From assembly GCF_018127925.1 (NCBI RefSeq), contig NZ_CP072348.1:999501-1063500 (forward strand): a stretch of DNA of 64,000 bases, given 5' to 3'. Under the pieces are notes generated by a model. It worked only from the letters and a program-made list of their open reading frames with translations. It did no database searches and had not been told where the DNA came from. This DNA comes from Prevotella melaninogenica (lineage in GTDB: Bacteria > Bacteroidota > Bacteroidia > Bacteroidales > Bacteroidaceae). Made by a program: the position numbers and the translations under genes. The stretch's first letter is position 1, and each line of letters begins with the position of its first letter. Below are positions 1 through 8,801 of the stretch, piece after piece.

Positions 1-1
1 T

Positions 2-802
2 GCAGGAGTGTTCGAACTGTTGCCAATGTCCATACAGGAGGTTACAGGAAAGGTTGATTTAGACAATCTAAATCAAATCCTTTACAACGGGCTCTACCCT
101 TCTATCTGTGCAAAGAAGAATATTGCTAAGTTCTTTTACCCCTCTTATGTTAGGACATACTTGGAGAAAGACGTAAGAGATCTCCTACAGATAAAAGACC
201 AAATACGCTTCACAAAGTTCTTGAAACTGTGTGCAGCACGAATAGGCTCACTCTTCAACGCTTCTGAATTAGGTGCAGAGGTAGGCGTAAGTTCCAAGAC
301 TATCAGCCACTGGCTTTCTGTCTTGCAGGCTTCTTACCTCATAACGCTCCTCCCACCCTACTATGAGAACATTCCAAAAAGGCTGGTGAAGAGCCCTAAA
401 CTCTATTTCAACGACCCAGGACTGGCCTGTTATCTACTCGACATCGAGAGTCCTCAACAGTTAGACAGGGATAAGATGCGTGGTGCTATCTTTGAGAATA
501 TGATTGTTATGGAGGCCATCAAGTATCGCTATAACATGGGATTAGAGGGTGGACTATTCTTCTATCGCGACTCTAATCAGAATGAAGTTGACCTCTTAAT
601 CAAGCAGGAAGGGGAACTAACAGCCATTGAAGTGAAGTCTTCTATGACTTATAGTTCATCTTTTGAGAAGGCACTCACGCAGATTGAAGGCTGGATAAAG
701 ACCCCCATAAGTAAGAAGGCTATAGTCTACTCTGGCGACTTTGAGAACACGAGTGGCAACATCAACCTTATCAACTATCGCCATATTTCTTCCATTCTCT
801 GA
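2..802 (+). CDS. DUF4143-family AAA ATPase, C-terminal part (5' truncated)
   Basis: Open frame running in from the window edge. The first in-frame start codon, a GTG at 8, lies inside AGVFELLPMS, which is an internal motif of this family, so the true start lies upstream. The visible 266 residues cover the region after the AAA core. A winged-helix-like segment (GVSSKTISHWLSVLQAS) is followed by a PD-(D/E)xK-like fold with NEVDLLI and AIEVKSS, as in DUF4143 proteins. The Walker motifs would be upstream and cannot be seen. These ATPases are abundant in Bacteroidota and often sit in accessory DNA; their cellular role is poorly defined. Family assignment is firm, function is not. Confidence 0.85.
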   Translation, partial: AGVFELLPMSIQEVTGKVDLDNLNQILYNGLYPSICAKKNIAKFFYPSYVRTYLEKDVRDLLQIKDQIRFTKFLKLCAARIGSLFNASELGAEVGVSSKTISHWLSVLQASYLITLLPPYYENIPKRLVKSPKLYFNDPGLACYLLDIESPQQLDRDKMRGAIFENMIVMEAIKYRYNMGLEGGLFFYRDSNQNEVDLLIKQEGELTAIEVKSSMTYSSSFEKALTQIEGWIKTPISKKAIVYSGDFENTSGNINLINYRHISSIL

Positions 803-935
803 GTCTTTATTATTCAAGACAAGGTACTATTTCTCTGTTACAGAGGCTCTCCTCTTCTTTTCTCTATGCCAAACAGGTAGATAATAAAAGATGTTAAAAA
901 AACGAGGACTTAGTTTCAAAATATAAAGAAAACAG

Positions 936-943
936 TATCTTTG
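936..943 (+). promoter_or_regulatory. -7 element TATCTTTG of the plug-like gene
   Basis: Matches the Bacteroidota -7 consensus TAnnTTTG and lies 30 bases before the ATG at 974. The -33 box is weak (TTTC at about 914-917, 18 bases upstream). Confidence 0.5.
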
Positions 944-973
944 GTGCATTACTAATCGTAAACAAAAGTAGTT

Positions 974-1306
974 ATGAGAAAGTTTATTATCCTTCTTTGT
1001 GCACTCGTTGCAAGTATAAACATCAGCGCACAGACTAAAGAAAAGCAAGATAGTCTGAACATACCAGTGTTTCTTGTAGATGGAGTTGAGGTACAGAACA
1101 TCGATAACCTTGACCAAAAAGATATCATTAGTATGAATGTTATCAAAAACAGTGACTTCAACAAGTTGTTTTATCCACGTACTGGCGGTGTAATTCTGAT
1201 TACAACAAAATCAAAGAAGTATCTGAAGCCTATCATCCAAAAGCATCAAGATGAGATGAAGAAGGCAAAAAGTGACAAGAAATCTGGTAAGGTTTACATA
1301 AGATAA
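974..1306 (+). CDS. Secreted mini-protein resembling a TonB-receptor plug fragment
   Basis: 110 residues with a signal peptide (MRKFIILLCALVASINISAQ). The mature part keeps the order of motifs found in SusC-type plug domains: PVFLVDGVEV, then a segment like the 'IESIEVLKD' region (KDIISMNVIKN), then GGVILITTK. In a real receptor these motifs sit near the N-terminus and are followed by about 500 residues of barrel. Here the protein ends with a Lys-rich tail about 35 residues after ITTK. No barrel-like sequence follows downstream, so this is either a free-standing plug-like periplasmic protein or the remnant of a receptor. The own signal peptide and clean start favour a real small gene. Confidence 0.6.
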   Translation: MRKFIILLCALVASINISAQTKEKQDSLNIPVFLVDGVEVQNIDNLDQKDIISMNVIKNSDFNKLFYPRTGGVILITTKSKKYLKPIIQKHQDEMKKAKSDKKSGKVYIR

Positions 1307-1480
1307 AGGCGGTTCACAAACACCTTTCATAATACGAGAACGCTATTAGACTATAGCTTTTTACATCATAACCAACGTCCAATAGTAGCTGAATAATCGT
1401 AACAGTTACTATTGGGGTTGGATTTTCATAAATAAACGAAATTGATTACATCTAATTAATACCATGCATAAAACAAAATG

Positions 1481-1880
1481 CAAATAGATACGATAGCTGC
1501 TTCAACAAACAACTTATTCCCTTACCAGACGCTATTTGTAAACTATTTTCATACAACTCAAAACCAATATATGCTCTTTTGGCGTCTTAAAGACGCCTAA
1601 TTGACTTGCAAGAGGTGCCCTTTTGAGGGCTTACTAACGCCCTTTTGAAGTCCTATTAAGCACCTTTTCCTATACTATTTTATAACTAACTGATTTCCTG
1701 TTGGTTGCAAACTTGCACTTTGTACGTGTTTTTGCCCTTATTTATAGATGTTTTATTCGAAATTATGTAAGGGTTTTTCAAATCCTTGTTTACGTAATTT
1801 TCAATATATTAAAAGAAGGTTTTTTCTGTGTCGAAAGGTGATAATAGAATAGACAGTGGACAGTTTTAGCTACGTATTCG
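1481..1880 (+). repeat. Dispersed repeat, copy 1
   Basis: First of five copies of a non-coding repeat in this window (others near 6281-6975, 21421-21618, 34637-35175 and, inverted, 54471-54965). The conserved core (about 1571-1665) runs from TGCTCTTTTGG through AAGACGCCTAATTG, GGTGCCCTTTTGAGGGC and ACGCCCTTTTGAAGTCC to AAGCACCTTTT. It is followed by the shared strings GATTTCCTGTTGGTTGCAAA and GTGTTTTTGCC. The core folds into an imperfect stem (AATTGnCTTGCAAnAGGTGC against GCCCTTTTGAAGTCC). No reading frame is conserved. It fills most of the 700-base gap after the plug-like gene. Confidence 0.85.
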
Positions 1881-1922
1881 CTTAATAATAAACTTTCAAT
1901 AACGTTTTAGAAAGTATAAAAG

Positions 1923-1979
1923 ACTGTGGGCTGCATCAATAAGATTGCTATTGACAATCATACTGATACAGCCCACATT
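1923..1979 (-). terminator. Terminator of the 5'-nucleotidase operon
   Basis: TGTGGGCTG...CAGCCCACA inverted repeat just past the stop of the minus-strand gene ending at 2011. On the minus strand it is followed by GTCTTTTAT. Confidence 0.6.
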
Positions 1980-2010
1980 ATTTATATATAGGTCTTATCG
2001 ATTGAAAGAC

Positions 2011-2850
2011 TTATTTTTTCTTCTTCATATCAAGCACCAACTTACCTACATAAATAGCATGCTTACCATTCTGATCGTCGCCAACCATCTTGCCGTCAAG
2101 GTCTTTCACGTACTCTAACTTTGTAAGATAGGTATGTGAGTGACCACCCAATACAAGGTCAAGACCACGAGTTCCAGCAATAACCTCCTCATCACTGACC
2201 CCTTCTATGTTCCAACCAAGGTGAGAGATACAGATAATAAGGTCGCACTTCTTTGCCTTTAATTCGTTGATAACCTTCTGTGCACAAGCGACAGGGTCGT
2301 TATAAACAATTGGACCATAGTTAGCTTTCACTACCAAACCATCCAACTTAGGAGCAAGACCGAAGACACCTATCTTTAAACCATTACGTTTCAAGATAAC
2401 ATAAGGCTTCACCAAACCCTGAAGTGGCGTACCAGTGAAATCGTAATTAGCACATACAATAGGGAACTTAGCCATCTTAAAGAGGCGAATCATATTGTCC
2501 ATACCAAAGTCGAACTCATGGTTACCAATCGTAGCAGCGTCATAGTGCATCTGATTCATCAGTCCCACTTCAACATCACCCTTGAACATTGTGTAATAAG
2601 GTGAGCCTTGTGAGAAGTCGCCACTATCAAAGAGTAGCAAGTCAGGTTGCTTCTTTCTCTCTTCTTTAATCATAGCCACACGGCGCACGAAACCGCCTCG
2701 CCCAGCCTTCATCGTGTCTGCAAGATTTGTGTTAAGCGGATAGATCTGACTATGCGCATCGTTGGTATGCAGAATTGTTAACTGCTTATCCTGACCGAAA
2801 GCGAGAACAGTTAGGAAGCAGAAAGTAATCAATAATATATTTCTTTTCAT
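2011..2850 (-). CDS. 5'-nucleotidase/UDP-sugar-hydrolase family metallophosphatase domain protein
   Basis: 279 residues with a signal peptide ending near VLAFGQ, so probably periplasmic. It carries the calcineurin-like dimetal centre of UshA-type enzymes: LHTNDAHS (residues ~27-34), DSGDFSQG, ATIGNHEFDFG, CISHLGW and LGGHSHT. The protein ends after the metal domain; the substrate-binding domain that normally follows in one chain is encoded by the adjacent upstream gene (2871-3635, gap of 20 bases). The two products probably act together to dephosphorylate nucleotides or related esters. Substrate is not determinable from sequence. Confidence 0.9.
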   Translation of the reverse strand: MKRNILLITFCFLTVLAFGQDKQLTILHTNDAHSQIYPLNTNLADTMKAGRGGFVRRVAMIKEERKKQPDLLLFDSGDFSQGSPYYTMFKGDVEVGLMNQMHYDAATIGNHEFDFGMDNMIRLFKMAKFPIVCANYDFTGTPLQGLVKPYVILKRNGLKIGVFGLAPKLDGLVVKANYGPIVYNDPVACAQKVINELKAKKCDLIICISHLGWNIEGVSDEEVIAGTRGLDLVLGGHSHTYLTKLEYVKDLDGKMVGDDQNGKHAIYVGKLVLDMKKKK

Positions 2851-2870
2851 ATTTATGTGTCGTTAAAAGA

Positions 2871-3635
2871 TTATTCCACGCGGATACGTCCTTCTGTGTG
2901 AGCATTAACTACCTTACCTTGAGCTGTCTGCTCCTTGAAATAATTCATAATGATGAAACGTGTGTTGTTACTGCTTTCTTGTGGTGAAACAACACTTGTT
3001 GCAGACTTAAACGCCTCCATCTTATCATTTCCCTGTGCCAAGTAATCAAGCGTAGCAATACGATAACTTGCCTTTGGATCAATCTCCTTACCATGCAAAC
3101 GTGCTGACTTTAGCTTATGGTCGCGTGTGAAAACAAGTTCTACACCATGGCTAACAGCCTCACCACCAGTATGAGCCATCTGTGAGAACAGCTCTAAAAG
3201 TTTCTCACCAGAAAGTGTTACGAAGCAAATTTTGTTCTCGAAAGGTGCAATATCCAACACGTCACCAAAGGTAATCTTACCCTTAGAAAGGGCTGCACGG
3301 ATACCACCCATATTATAAACACCAAAGTCAACCTTCTCATTATAATCGCGTGCAGCCCACACCATGATGTCTGCCAACAGATTAGAGAGATCGCTCTCTG
3401 GGCGGTGTGCCACCATGTCGTGGTCAACCTCGCCCACAACAGGTCCCATCACCGAATCAACCTTGTGCTTAAATGGTTCCATAAACTTTGCTGCCCCAGC
3501 ATCAGGAGTAGCATCATATCGATTATCAACCAGCACACGTGTACGCTGAATGCCAGCTAACTCATAATGAGAAGCACAGCCCGTCAACGCCAGTAATGCT
3601 GTTAATCCAGACAGATAAACCGTTTTTTTATACAT
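2871..3635 (-). CDS. 5'-nucleotidase C-terminal domain lipoprotein
   Basis: 254 residues beginning with a lipoprotein signal (lipobox LTGC, Cys at ~20). The rest is a 5'-nucleotidase C-terminal domain: SDLSNLLADIMVWAA, YNMGGIRAALSKGKITFGDV, APFENKICFVTLSG and a final NNTRFIIMNYF. This domain provides the substrate pocket in UshA-like enzymes. It is transcribed first, ahead of the metallophosphatase gene, an inverted order compared with the single-chain enzyme. A minus-strand -7 box (TACTTTTG) sits near 3765-3772. The 5' leader contains a small hairpin (AGTAGG...CCTACT, about 3663-3685). Confidence 0.88.
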   Translation of the reverse strand: MYKKTVYLSGLTALLALTGCASHYELAGIQRTRVLVDNRYDATPDAGAAKFMEPFKHKVDSVMGPVVGEVDHDMVAHRPESDLSNLLADIMVWAARDYNEKVDFGVYNMGGIRAALSKGKITFGDVLDIAPFENKICFVTLSGEKLLELFSQMAHTGGEAVSHGVELVFTRDHKLKSARLHGKEIDPKASYRIATLDYLAQGNDKMEAFKSATSVVSPQESSNNTRFIIMNYFKEQTAQGKVVNAHTEGRIRVE

Positions 3636-3949
3636 ATATAATGACTTTTATAGTTCTCATAAATATTTATCAGAGTAGGAAATAGCCCTACTTTGGTTAA
3701 CTTCCAACGTCACCCACCCTACTGCTTAGGTAACATCGGAAGTCGATAATATTCAAAAAGATAATGCAAAAGTAAGAAAAAAAAACGAATCAAATGCTTG
3801 TCACAAGACTAAAGATATATTGCCACATAGAAAAATACGTTCAAAATAAAGCGCATAGAACTACATATACCTCATTTTAGGTATTGCACGTTCTATAGAA
3901 TATAAATACTTTTGCAGACGTTTATTAACACTCATAGGATTGTATTTAT
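3636..3949. promoter_or_regulatory. Divergent promoter region, nucleotidase operon and TonB receptor
   Basis: 314 bases between divergent genes. On the plus strand TACTTTTG at 3907-3914 is a good -7 box, with TTG at 3884-3886 about 20 bases upstream, for the receptor starting at 3950. On the minus strand another TACTTTTG near 3765-3772 fits the nucleotidase operon. The leader between 3660 and 3735 is GC-richer and has the hairpin AGTAGG/CCTACT; I do not recognise a known riboswitch in it. Confidence 0.55.
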
Positions 3950-6085
3950 ATGAAGAAAGAAACAATTTATCTATCTCTCGCAATGCTTGCAATGGCAACA
4001 ACACCTTGTAATGCACAATCAGAAGAGATTAAAGACTCCACACAACATCTCGAAGAAGTAACAATCAGCACCACACGTATGCCTGAAATAAAGCAGAATG
4101 CGGCTGCTACAGTTACTATTATTGACCAAAAGCAAATAGCAGAAATGAGCAAATCGGCTCCCGATATCACCCATCTCTTGGGCATGCTCACGCCTGGTAT
4201 GGCTCTATCAAGTAATACTACAAGCTCGCGTGCACAATCACTTCGTGGAAGAAGTGCACTCATCTTGATTGATGGTATACCTCAATCAACTCCTTTACGT
4301 TCAACAGACCGCGATATCCGAACCATAGATATCGCTGCTATTGACCATATAGAAGTGGTAAAAGGATCTACCGCTCTCTATGGTAATGGTGCTATCGGAG
4401 GATTGATAAACATCATAACTAAGAAGAATACCACCAGCAAGGCTGTAGCTGGAGAGACGACTCTCTCGGGTTCAACTTACAACTTCTTCCGTCACGGAAA
4501 AGGGCAAGGTTATCGCATCAACCAGCAAGTTTATGGTCGTGTGGGTCAGTTTGATTATCTCGTAAATGGGGCTTTTGGACGTACAGGCAGTGCTATTGAT
4601 GGTGATGGAAAGTTTATCTCTCCACGCTACGGACTCGGTGATACCTATACAACAAACGTACTTGTTAACCTCGGTTATTCCCTATCTCCAAAGAACAGAA
4701 TCGAATTAATGTATAATTTTTATCGTAGTTTGCAAGACACGAAATTGATTCCTTTCGGTGGAAAATACCTCCAGAGTCCTTCTATTGGTATCATTGGTAA
4801 TAAGGATCCACAGGCAGTTGATGAGGGAACAAGATACAATCACAATGCTTACCTCAAGTTTACTTCAAAGGATATCTTCAAACATACCGACTTAGAAGCA
4901 TCTGTTTATGGTTCAGGGATATATACTATCTTCGACTTCCGTAAGGCTAACCCAGCACAGCCAAGATGGGAAGAAACAAGCGGACAGTCGGCTGTTAAGG
5001 ATCGTAAGTTTGGTTTCCGCACCCAGTTTAATACTCGACTTATATTCTCTGAGAATGCTTTTGCACATTTAGCTTATGGTTATGACTATCTCTACAACAA
5101 GACATCACAACCTTTGGTAGATGGTAGATACTGGATGCCATGGCTGACAAGTAACAACCATGCGCCCTTTGTTCAAATGAAGACTACGCTCTGGCAGCAC
5201 CTTAACGTCAAACTTGGAGGACGTTATGACTTCATTAATGTGAACGTACCAGACTATGATGTATTGCGTAATAAGCTCTCCGACCCACAGGTTCAGGTCA
5301 AGGGTGGAAAGCTAAAGTATAATAATATGTCTTTTAATGTGGGTGTTTCTTATAACAAATATCCTGCTTTTCAACCCTTCGTAGCCTACTCTCAGGGCTT
5401 CTCAATCTTTGATTTAGGTCGTACCCTACGCGCTGCTAAGGCGGATGTTCTCTCTAAGATATCAACAGAACCTGTAAAAACAAACAACTACGAGGTGGGT
5501 GTTTACTCTGATATTAACCATTGGTTGCAGTTGAATGGATCTGTTTTCTACACCTATTCTAAGCTTGGAAGTGACCTCAAGATAGAGAATGGTTTCTGGG
5601 TAGTCAACCGTACTCCACAGAAGGTGTATGGTGTTGAGTTGAGTGCAGATGCACAAATTCTCCGTAACTTAAAGGCTGGTGCTAACTTCTCATGGTTCGA
5701 AGGTAAGCTCAAATCAGCTACTGGTGATTGGGACACATACATGTCGAACATTTCCATTCCAGCTGCTAAGTTGGCAATGTATGTCAACTATGCTCCAGTC
5801 AAGAACACCTATCTCCAACTGCAATACATGCACACCGGTAAACGTGACAGATTTACTCCTAATGCATCAGGAGTATATAAGGAGGGTGAAGGTATCGTAA
5901 ATCGTATCAACTTACTAAACCTTACTGCAGGCGTAAAGATGAAGGTTTGTGACTTAAGTTTGGCTGTATCCAACTTATTGAACTACACTTATTACACACC
6001 AGCATCTATGATGATGGCACGTAATGCAGAGTATGCACATGCTGATGGACGCAAGATAACACTCACAGCAGTGTTCAAGTATTAA
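3950..6085 (+). CDS. TonB-dependent outer-membrane receptor (iron/siderophore or cofactor type)
   Basis: 711 residues, the normal length for a single-chain TonB receptor. Signal peptide of ~22 residues, TonB-box-like region LEEVTISTTRMPE, then a plug domain with ALILIDGIPQ and VVKGSTALYGNGAIGGLINIITKK-like motifs (residues ~100-160). The rest is a beta-barrel with alternating aromatic strands, ending in the aromatic residue of TLTAVFKY, as needed for outer-membrane assembly. It lacks the SusC N-terminal extension and no SusD partner is nearby, which favours metal or cofactor uptake over glycans. It is monocistronic, with a hairpin terminator after it. Confidence 0.9.
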   Translation: MKKETIYLSLAMLAMATTPCNAQSEEIKDSTQHLEEVTISTTRMPEIKQNAAATVTIIDQKQIAEMSKSAPDITHLLGMLTPGMALSSNTTSSRAQSLRGRSALILIDGIPQSTPLRSTDRDIRTIDIAAIDHIEVVKGSTALYGNGAIGGLINIITKKNTTSKAVAGETTLSGSTYNFFRHGKGQGYRINQQVYGRVGQFDYLVNGAFGRTGSAIDGDGKFISPRYGLGDTYTTNVLVNLGYSLSPKNRIELMYNFYRSLQDTKLIPFGGKYLQSPSIGIIGNKDPQAVDEGTRYNHNAYLKFTSKDIFKHTDLEASVYGSGIYTIFDFRKANPAQPRWEETSGQSAVKDRKFGFRTQFNTRLIFSENAFAHLAYGYDYLYNKTSQPLVDGRYWMPWLTSNNHAPFVQMKTTLWQHLNVKLGGRYDFINVNVPDYDVLRNKLSDPQVQVKGGKLKYNNMSFNVGVSYNKYPAFQPFVAYSQGFSIFDLGRTLRAAKADVLSKISTEPVKTNNYEVGVYSDINHWLQLNGSVFYTYSKLGSDLKIENGFWVVNRTPQKVYGVELSADAQILRNLKAGANFSWFEGKLKSATGDWDTYMSNISIPAAKLAMYVNYAPVKNTYLQLQYMHTGKRDRFTPNASGVYKEGEGIVNRINLLNLTAGVKMKVCDLSLAVSNLLNYTYYTPASMMMARNAEYAHADGRKITLTAVFKY

Positions 6086-6226
6086 TGTTCAAACACTCGA
6101 TATACTTATTCTCAGGTACTAAAAGGACATTATATAACAAAGTAAAGTTAGATAAAGTTTACCTCTTATGATTATATAAGATACCCTTCTAAAAACAGAA
6201 GCAGCCCATAGTATATCATAAACTAT

Positions 6227-6279
6227 AAGCAGGGAAGACGGAATAGAACAAGTATTCTACCGCTTCCCTGCTTTCCTTT
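6227..6279 (+). terminator. Terminator after the TonB receptor
   Basis: AAGCAGGGAAG paired with CTTCCCTGCTT, an inner CGGAATA/TATTCnnCCG stem, then CCTTTT. Confidence 0.7.
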
Positions 6280-6280
6280 T

Positions 6281-6975
6281 AGTCCTTCCGTTAAAAGTGT
6301 AGATTGTTAGTAGAATGAGATTAATCCACATACATGGTATGCTTTCATCCAATAAGATTGTTTTATAAAGACTCAACACCCAACAACCATCACCCAACAC
6401 CGGTATAATTACCTCCAATTAGATGGTTTTAGAACGGGGGATAAACTACATAACAATTGTAATTAGGTACGATGTCTATCTTATCTTCTACAGACAACTT
6501 ATTCCTATTAGCCTAATTAGGCTATTTGGTCCAATTGGGCTAATTTGGCTAATAACTTATTATTCTGTCATAATTTTTCACATCATAATTTTGAATACAT
6601 GCTCTTTTGGCTTCTTAAAGACGCCCAATTGCCTTGCAAAAGGTGCCCTTTTGAGGGCAACTAACGCCCTTTTGAAGTCCAATTAAGCACCTTTTACTTT
6701 GCAACTTTATAACTAATTGATTTCCTGTTGGTTGCAAACCTGCCTCTTATATGTGTTTTTGCCGTCCTTTATAAATGTTTTACCCGAAATTATGTAATGA
6801 TTTTTCAAACTCTTATCTACAGATTTTCAAAGTCTTAAATGAAATGGTTTTTAGTGTCAGAGTATGAGAATAGGACAGATTGTTGACTATTTTAGCTATA
6901 CCTTTGTTTAATGAGTAACTTCGATTCTTCCGTTAACGCAATACGAAAAGTGTCCACACATTTAACGGAAGAACC
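6281..6975 (+). repeat. Dispersed repeat, copy 2 (longest)
   Basis: Second copy of the dispersed repeat. The core hairpin lies at about 6600-6695. To its right are the shared strings GATTTCCTGTTGGTTGCAAA and ATGTGTTTTTGCC. The element ends in a terminal hairpin (6923-6975), TTCTTCCGTTAA against TTAACGGAAGAA. A related CTTCCGTTAA motif stands at the left edge (6281). ACATGGTATG and GGGGGATAAACTA in the left arm are shared with copy 4. AT-rich direct and inverted units of CCTAATTAGGC type lie at 6510-6555. Small open frames here (for example one beginning at 6911) fall on repeat sequence and are not supported as genes. Confidence 0.85.
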
Positions 6976-7159
6976 ATTCTCTGACTTCTCAAAAGCCTGG
7001 TTTATCGCTTCACACCTTATCTACTACCAACGTATAGATAAGCCTTCATTACTACATGAGAGACACACTATCAGCCCTCTACACCTCAGAAAGACAATAG
7101 TTGCAACCCTATTAAAAGACCACAAACGCAGAATGCAACTATTAAAAAGCCATTAAACC

Positions 7160-7190
7160 TTTGACAGAAACGCATAATTACTTACTTTTG
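7160..7190 (+). promoter_or_regulatory. Promoter of the acid phosphatase gene
   Basis: TTTG at 7160-7163, 19-base spacer, TACTTTTG at 7183-7190: a textbook Bacteroidota sigma promoter, 38 bases before the ATG. Confidence 0.75.
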
Positions 7191-7228
7191 CAACACATAT
7201 CAATCAATTCAACAAAACATTTATTATT

Positions 7229-7963
7229 ATGAAAAAGAGTTTGTTCGTTAGCATGGTTATGCTGTTCGTCGGCATGACTGTCAATGCGCAGGATTACAAA
7301 AAACAATCGTTCATACCAGAAGCAGCTATGCCAGATGCAGGTATCTACCTCCCAGCTCCACCTGACACAGCATCTTATCAATTTGATTATGACTTCCGTC
7401 AGTATTGGTGGGGTCGAAAGATGAGAGAAGACAAAGAACGTGCTGCACAAGCAAAGTTCGACGCCAACTTCGATGTTGATTCTGTTCTCGTAGGCTTTGC
7501 TCCTTCTTTTGGTTTGCTTATCACACCAGAAAAGACACCAGAGACCTACAAACTCATGTGCATGATAGGTATTGATGGCAACCATGCTGTCGACCGTGCT
7601 AAAGCTAAATATATGCGTAAACGTCCGTTTGCACAGTTCCATGAGCATACACTTCAACCTCAGTTTGAGGCAGAGTTGATTAACAACGGCTCTTATCCTT
7701 CAGGTCATACCTGTCGTGGTTGGATCTTCGGATTGACACTCACAGAGCTGAATCCATCACGTGGTAACGAGATTATGAAGCACGCTTACGAGTATGGTCA
7801 GAGCCGAGTAATCTGTGGCTATCACTATCAGAGCGATGTCGATGCAGGCCGTCTTTGTGCAAGTGTAGGCTTTGCTGCCGTACAATCATCTGATGCTTTC
7901 CAAAAGCAAATGGCAAAGGCTAAGAAAGAAATAGCCAAGGTGCTTGCAACAAATAAGCATTAA
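7229..7963 (+). CDS. Class A non-specific acid phosphatase (PhoN type)
   Basis: 244 residues with a signal peptide (cleavage after VNA near residue 20), so periplasmic or exported. It carries the complete PAP2/acid phosphatase signature in order: K-x6-RP (KAKYMRKRP, ~residue 130), PSGHT (~152) and SRVICGYHYQSDVDAGR (~192), giving the catalytic His of SGHT and the phosphate-binding Lys/Arg residues. The length matches class A enzymes. It would release phosphate from a broad range of organic esters. The gene stands alone between a repeat and rplS and has a strong promoter. Confidence 0.93.
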   Translation: MKKSLFVSMVMLFVGMTVNAQDYKKQSFIPEAAMPDAGIYLPAPPDTASYQFDYDFRQYWWGRKMREDKERAAQAKFDANFDVDSVLVGFAPSFGLLITPEKTPETYKLMCMIGIDGNHAVDRAKAKYMRKRPFAQFHEHTLQPQFEAELINNGSYPSGHTCRGWIFGLTLTELNPSRGNEIMKHAYEYGQSRVICGYHYQSDVDAGRLCASVGFAAVQSSDAFQKQMAKAKKEIAKVLATNKH

Positions 7964-7978
7964 AAAGCTAACAATTAC

Positions 7979-8009
7979 TTTGTTATTTCATTGAAAAGTA
8001 GTAACTTTG
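7979..8009 (+). promoter_or_regulatory. Promoter of rplS
   Basis: TTTG at 7979-7982, 19-base spacer, TAACTTTG at 8002-8009. It leaves an approximately 80-base leader before the ATG at 8097. Confidence 0.75.
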
Positions 8010-8096
8010 CACCGCTTTTCGGCGTAACCGCTGATCGTGGAAGAGTCATGGATTACGTTACGTTGGAACGACAAACAATATTTAATTAATAGAAAA

Positions 8097-8459
8097 ATGG
8101 ATTTAATTAAAGTTGCTGAAGAAGCATTTGCAACCGGCAAGCAGTTCCCAGAGTTCAAGGCTGGTGACACTATCACTGTCGCTTACAAAATCGTCGAGGG
8201 TAACAAGCATCGTATTCAGCTCTACCGTGGCGTAGTTATCAAGATTTCTGGTCATGGTGAGAAGAAGCGTTTCACAGTTCGTAAGATGTCAGGCACCATC
8301 GGTGTTGAGCGTATCTTCCCAATCGAGTCACCAAACATCGATTCTATCGAGGTGAACAAGCGCGGTAAGGTTCGTCGTGCGAAACTCTACTACCTCCGTG
8401 AACTCACAGGTAAGGCTGCACGCATCAAGGAGAAGAGAACTGTTGTTGCAGAGAAGTAA
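8097..8459 (+). CDS. rplS: 50S ribosomal protein L19
   Basis: 120 residues starting [11 protein letters not shown], ending with [10 protein letters not shown]. The conserved core is easily recognised: [46 protein letters not shown] and [13 protein letters not shown]. An in-frame start exists at 8037 but would add 20 residues unlike L19, and the transcription start implied by the promoter lies just upstream of it; the ATG at 8097 gives the family's normal N-terminus. L19 lies at the 30S-50S interface. Monocistronic here, with its own promoter and terminator, and not in the trmD operon seen in many other bacteria. Confidence 0.97.
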   Translation: MDLIKVAEEAFATGKQFPEFKAGDTITVAYKIVEGNKHRIQLYRGVVIKISGHGEKKRFTVRKMSGTIGVERIFPIESPNIDSIEVNKRGKVRRAKLYYLRELTGKAARIKEKRTVVAEK

Positions 8460-8481
8460 GCCCTTGGAAATCCAAGAAAAT

Positions 8482-8514
8482 AAAAGTCCGAAACTATTGG
8501 TTTCGGACTTTTTT
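8482..8514 (+). terminator. Terminator of rplS
   Basis: AAGTCCGAAAC, 5-base loop, GTTTCGGACTT followed by TTTT. Confidence 0.85.
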
Positions 8515-8672
8515 ATTTACCTATTAATAAGCATTCTTGGACATTCATTATTGATAAAGCTAACGAAAGAAGGAGAGAAAGAGTTATCATATTATGTAAT
8601 CTAAAATGCCTTCTTATCAGTTTTTTGAGTGTAAAGATAAAAACTTCTCACCGTAAAAACACATATAAATAA

Positions 8673-8743
8673 TGTAGGGACATACGCTTTGCTTATCTTG
8701 TGATAGGTATCACTTACAGATAAACACATCATATGTCCCTACA
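8673..8743. repeat. 71-base nested palindrome
   Basis: TGTAGGGACATA (8673-8684) is the exact reverse complement of TATGTCCCTACA (8732-8743). Between them is a second nested hairpin, TTATCT...AGATAA enclosing TGATA/TATCA. It looks like a small mobile palindromic element or a structured RNA between rplS and the convergent gene at 8802. Confidence 0.6.
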
Positions 8744-8801
8744 ATCCTTCAGAGATAAACTTTCAGAGAATCCTCCCCTACTCACTCTCTCTACAGAGCA
8801 A

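Noticed and set aside
3660-3735. Possible riboswitch ahead of the nucleotidase operon
   Set aside because: Only a short hairpin can be drawn. No known riboswitch consensus recognised.
6423-6686. 87-residue plus-strand open frame
   Set aside because: It lies wholly on repeat copy 2. The encoded residues follow the repeated DNA and are not shared in frame with other copies.
6911-7156. 81-residue plus-strand open frame
   Set aside because: It begins in the terminal hairpin of dispersed repeat copy 2, has no promoter box at a usual distance and no recognisable motifs.
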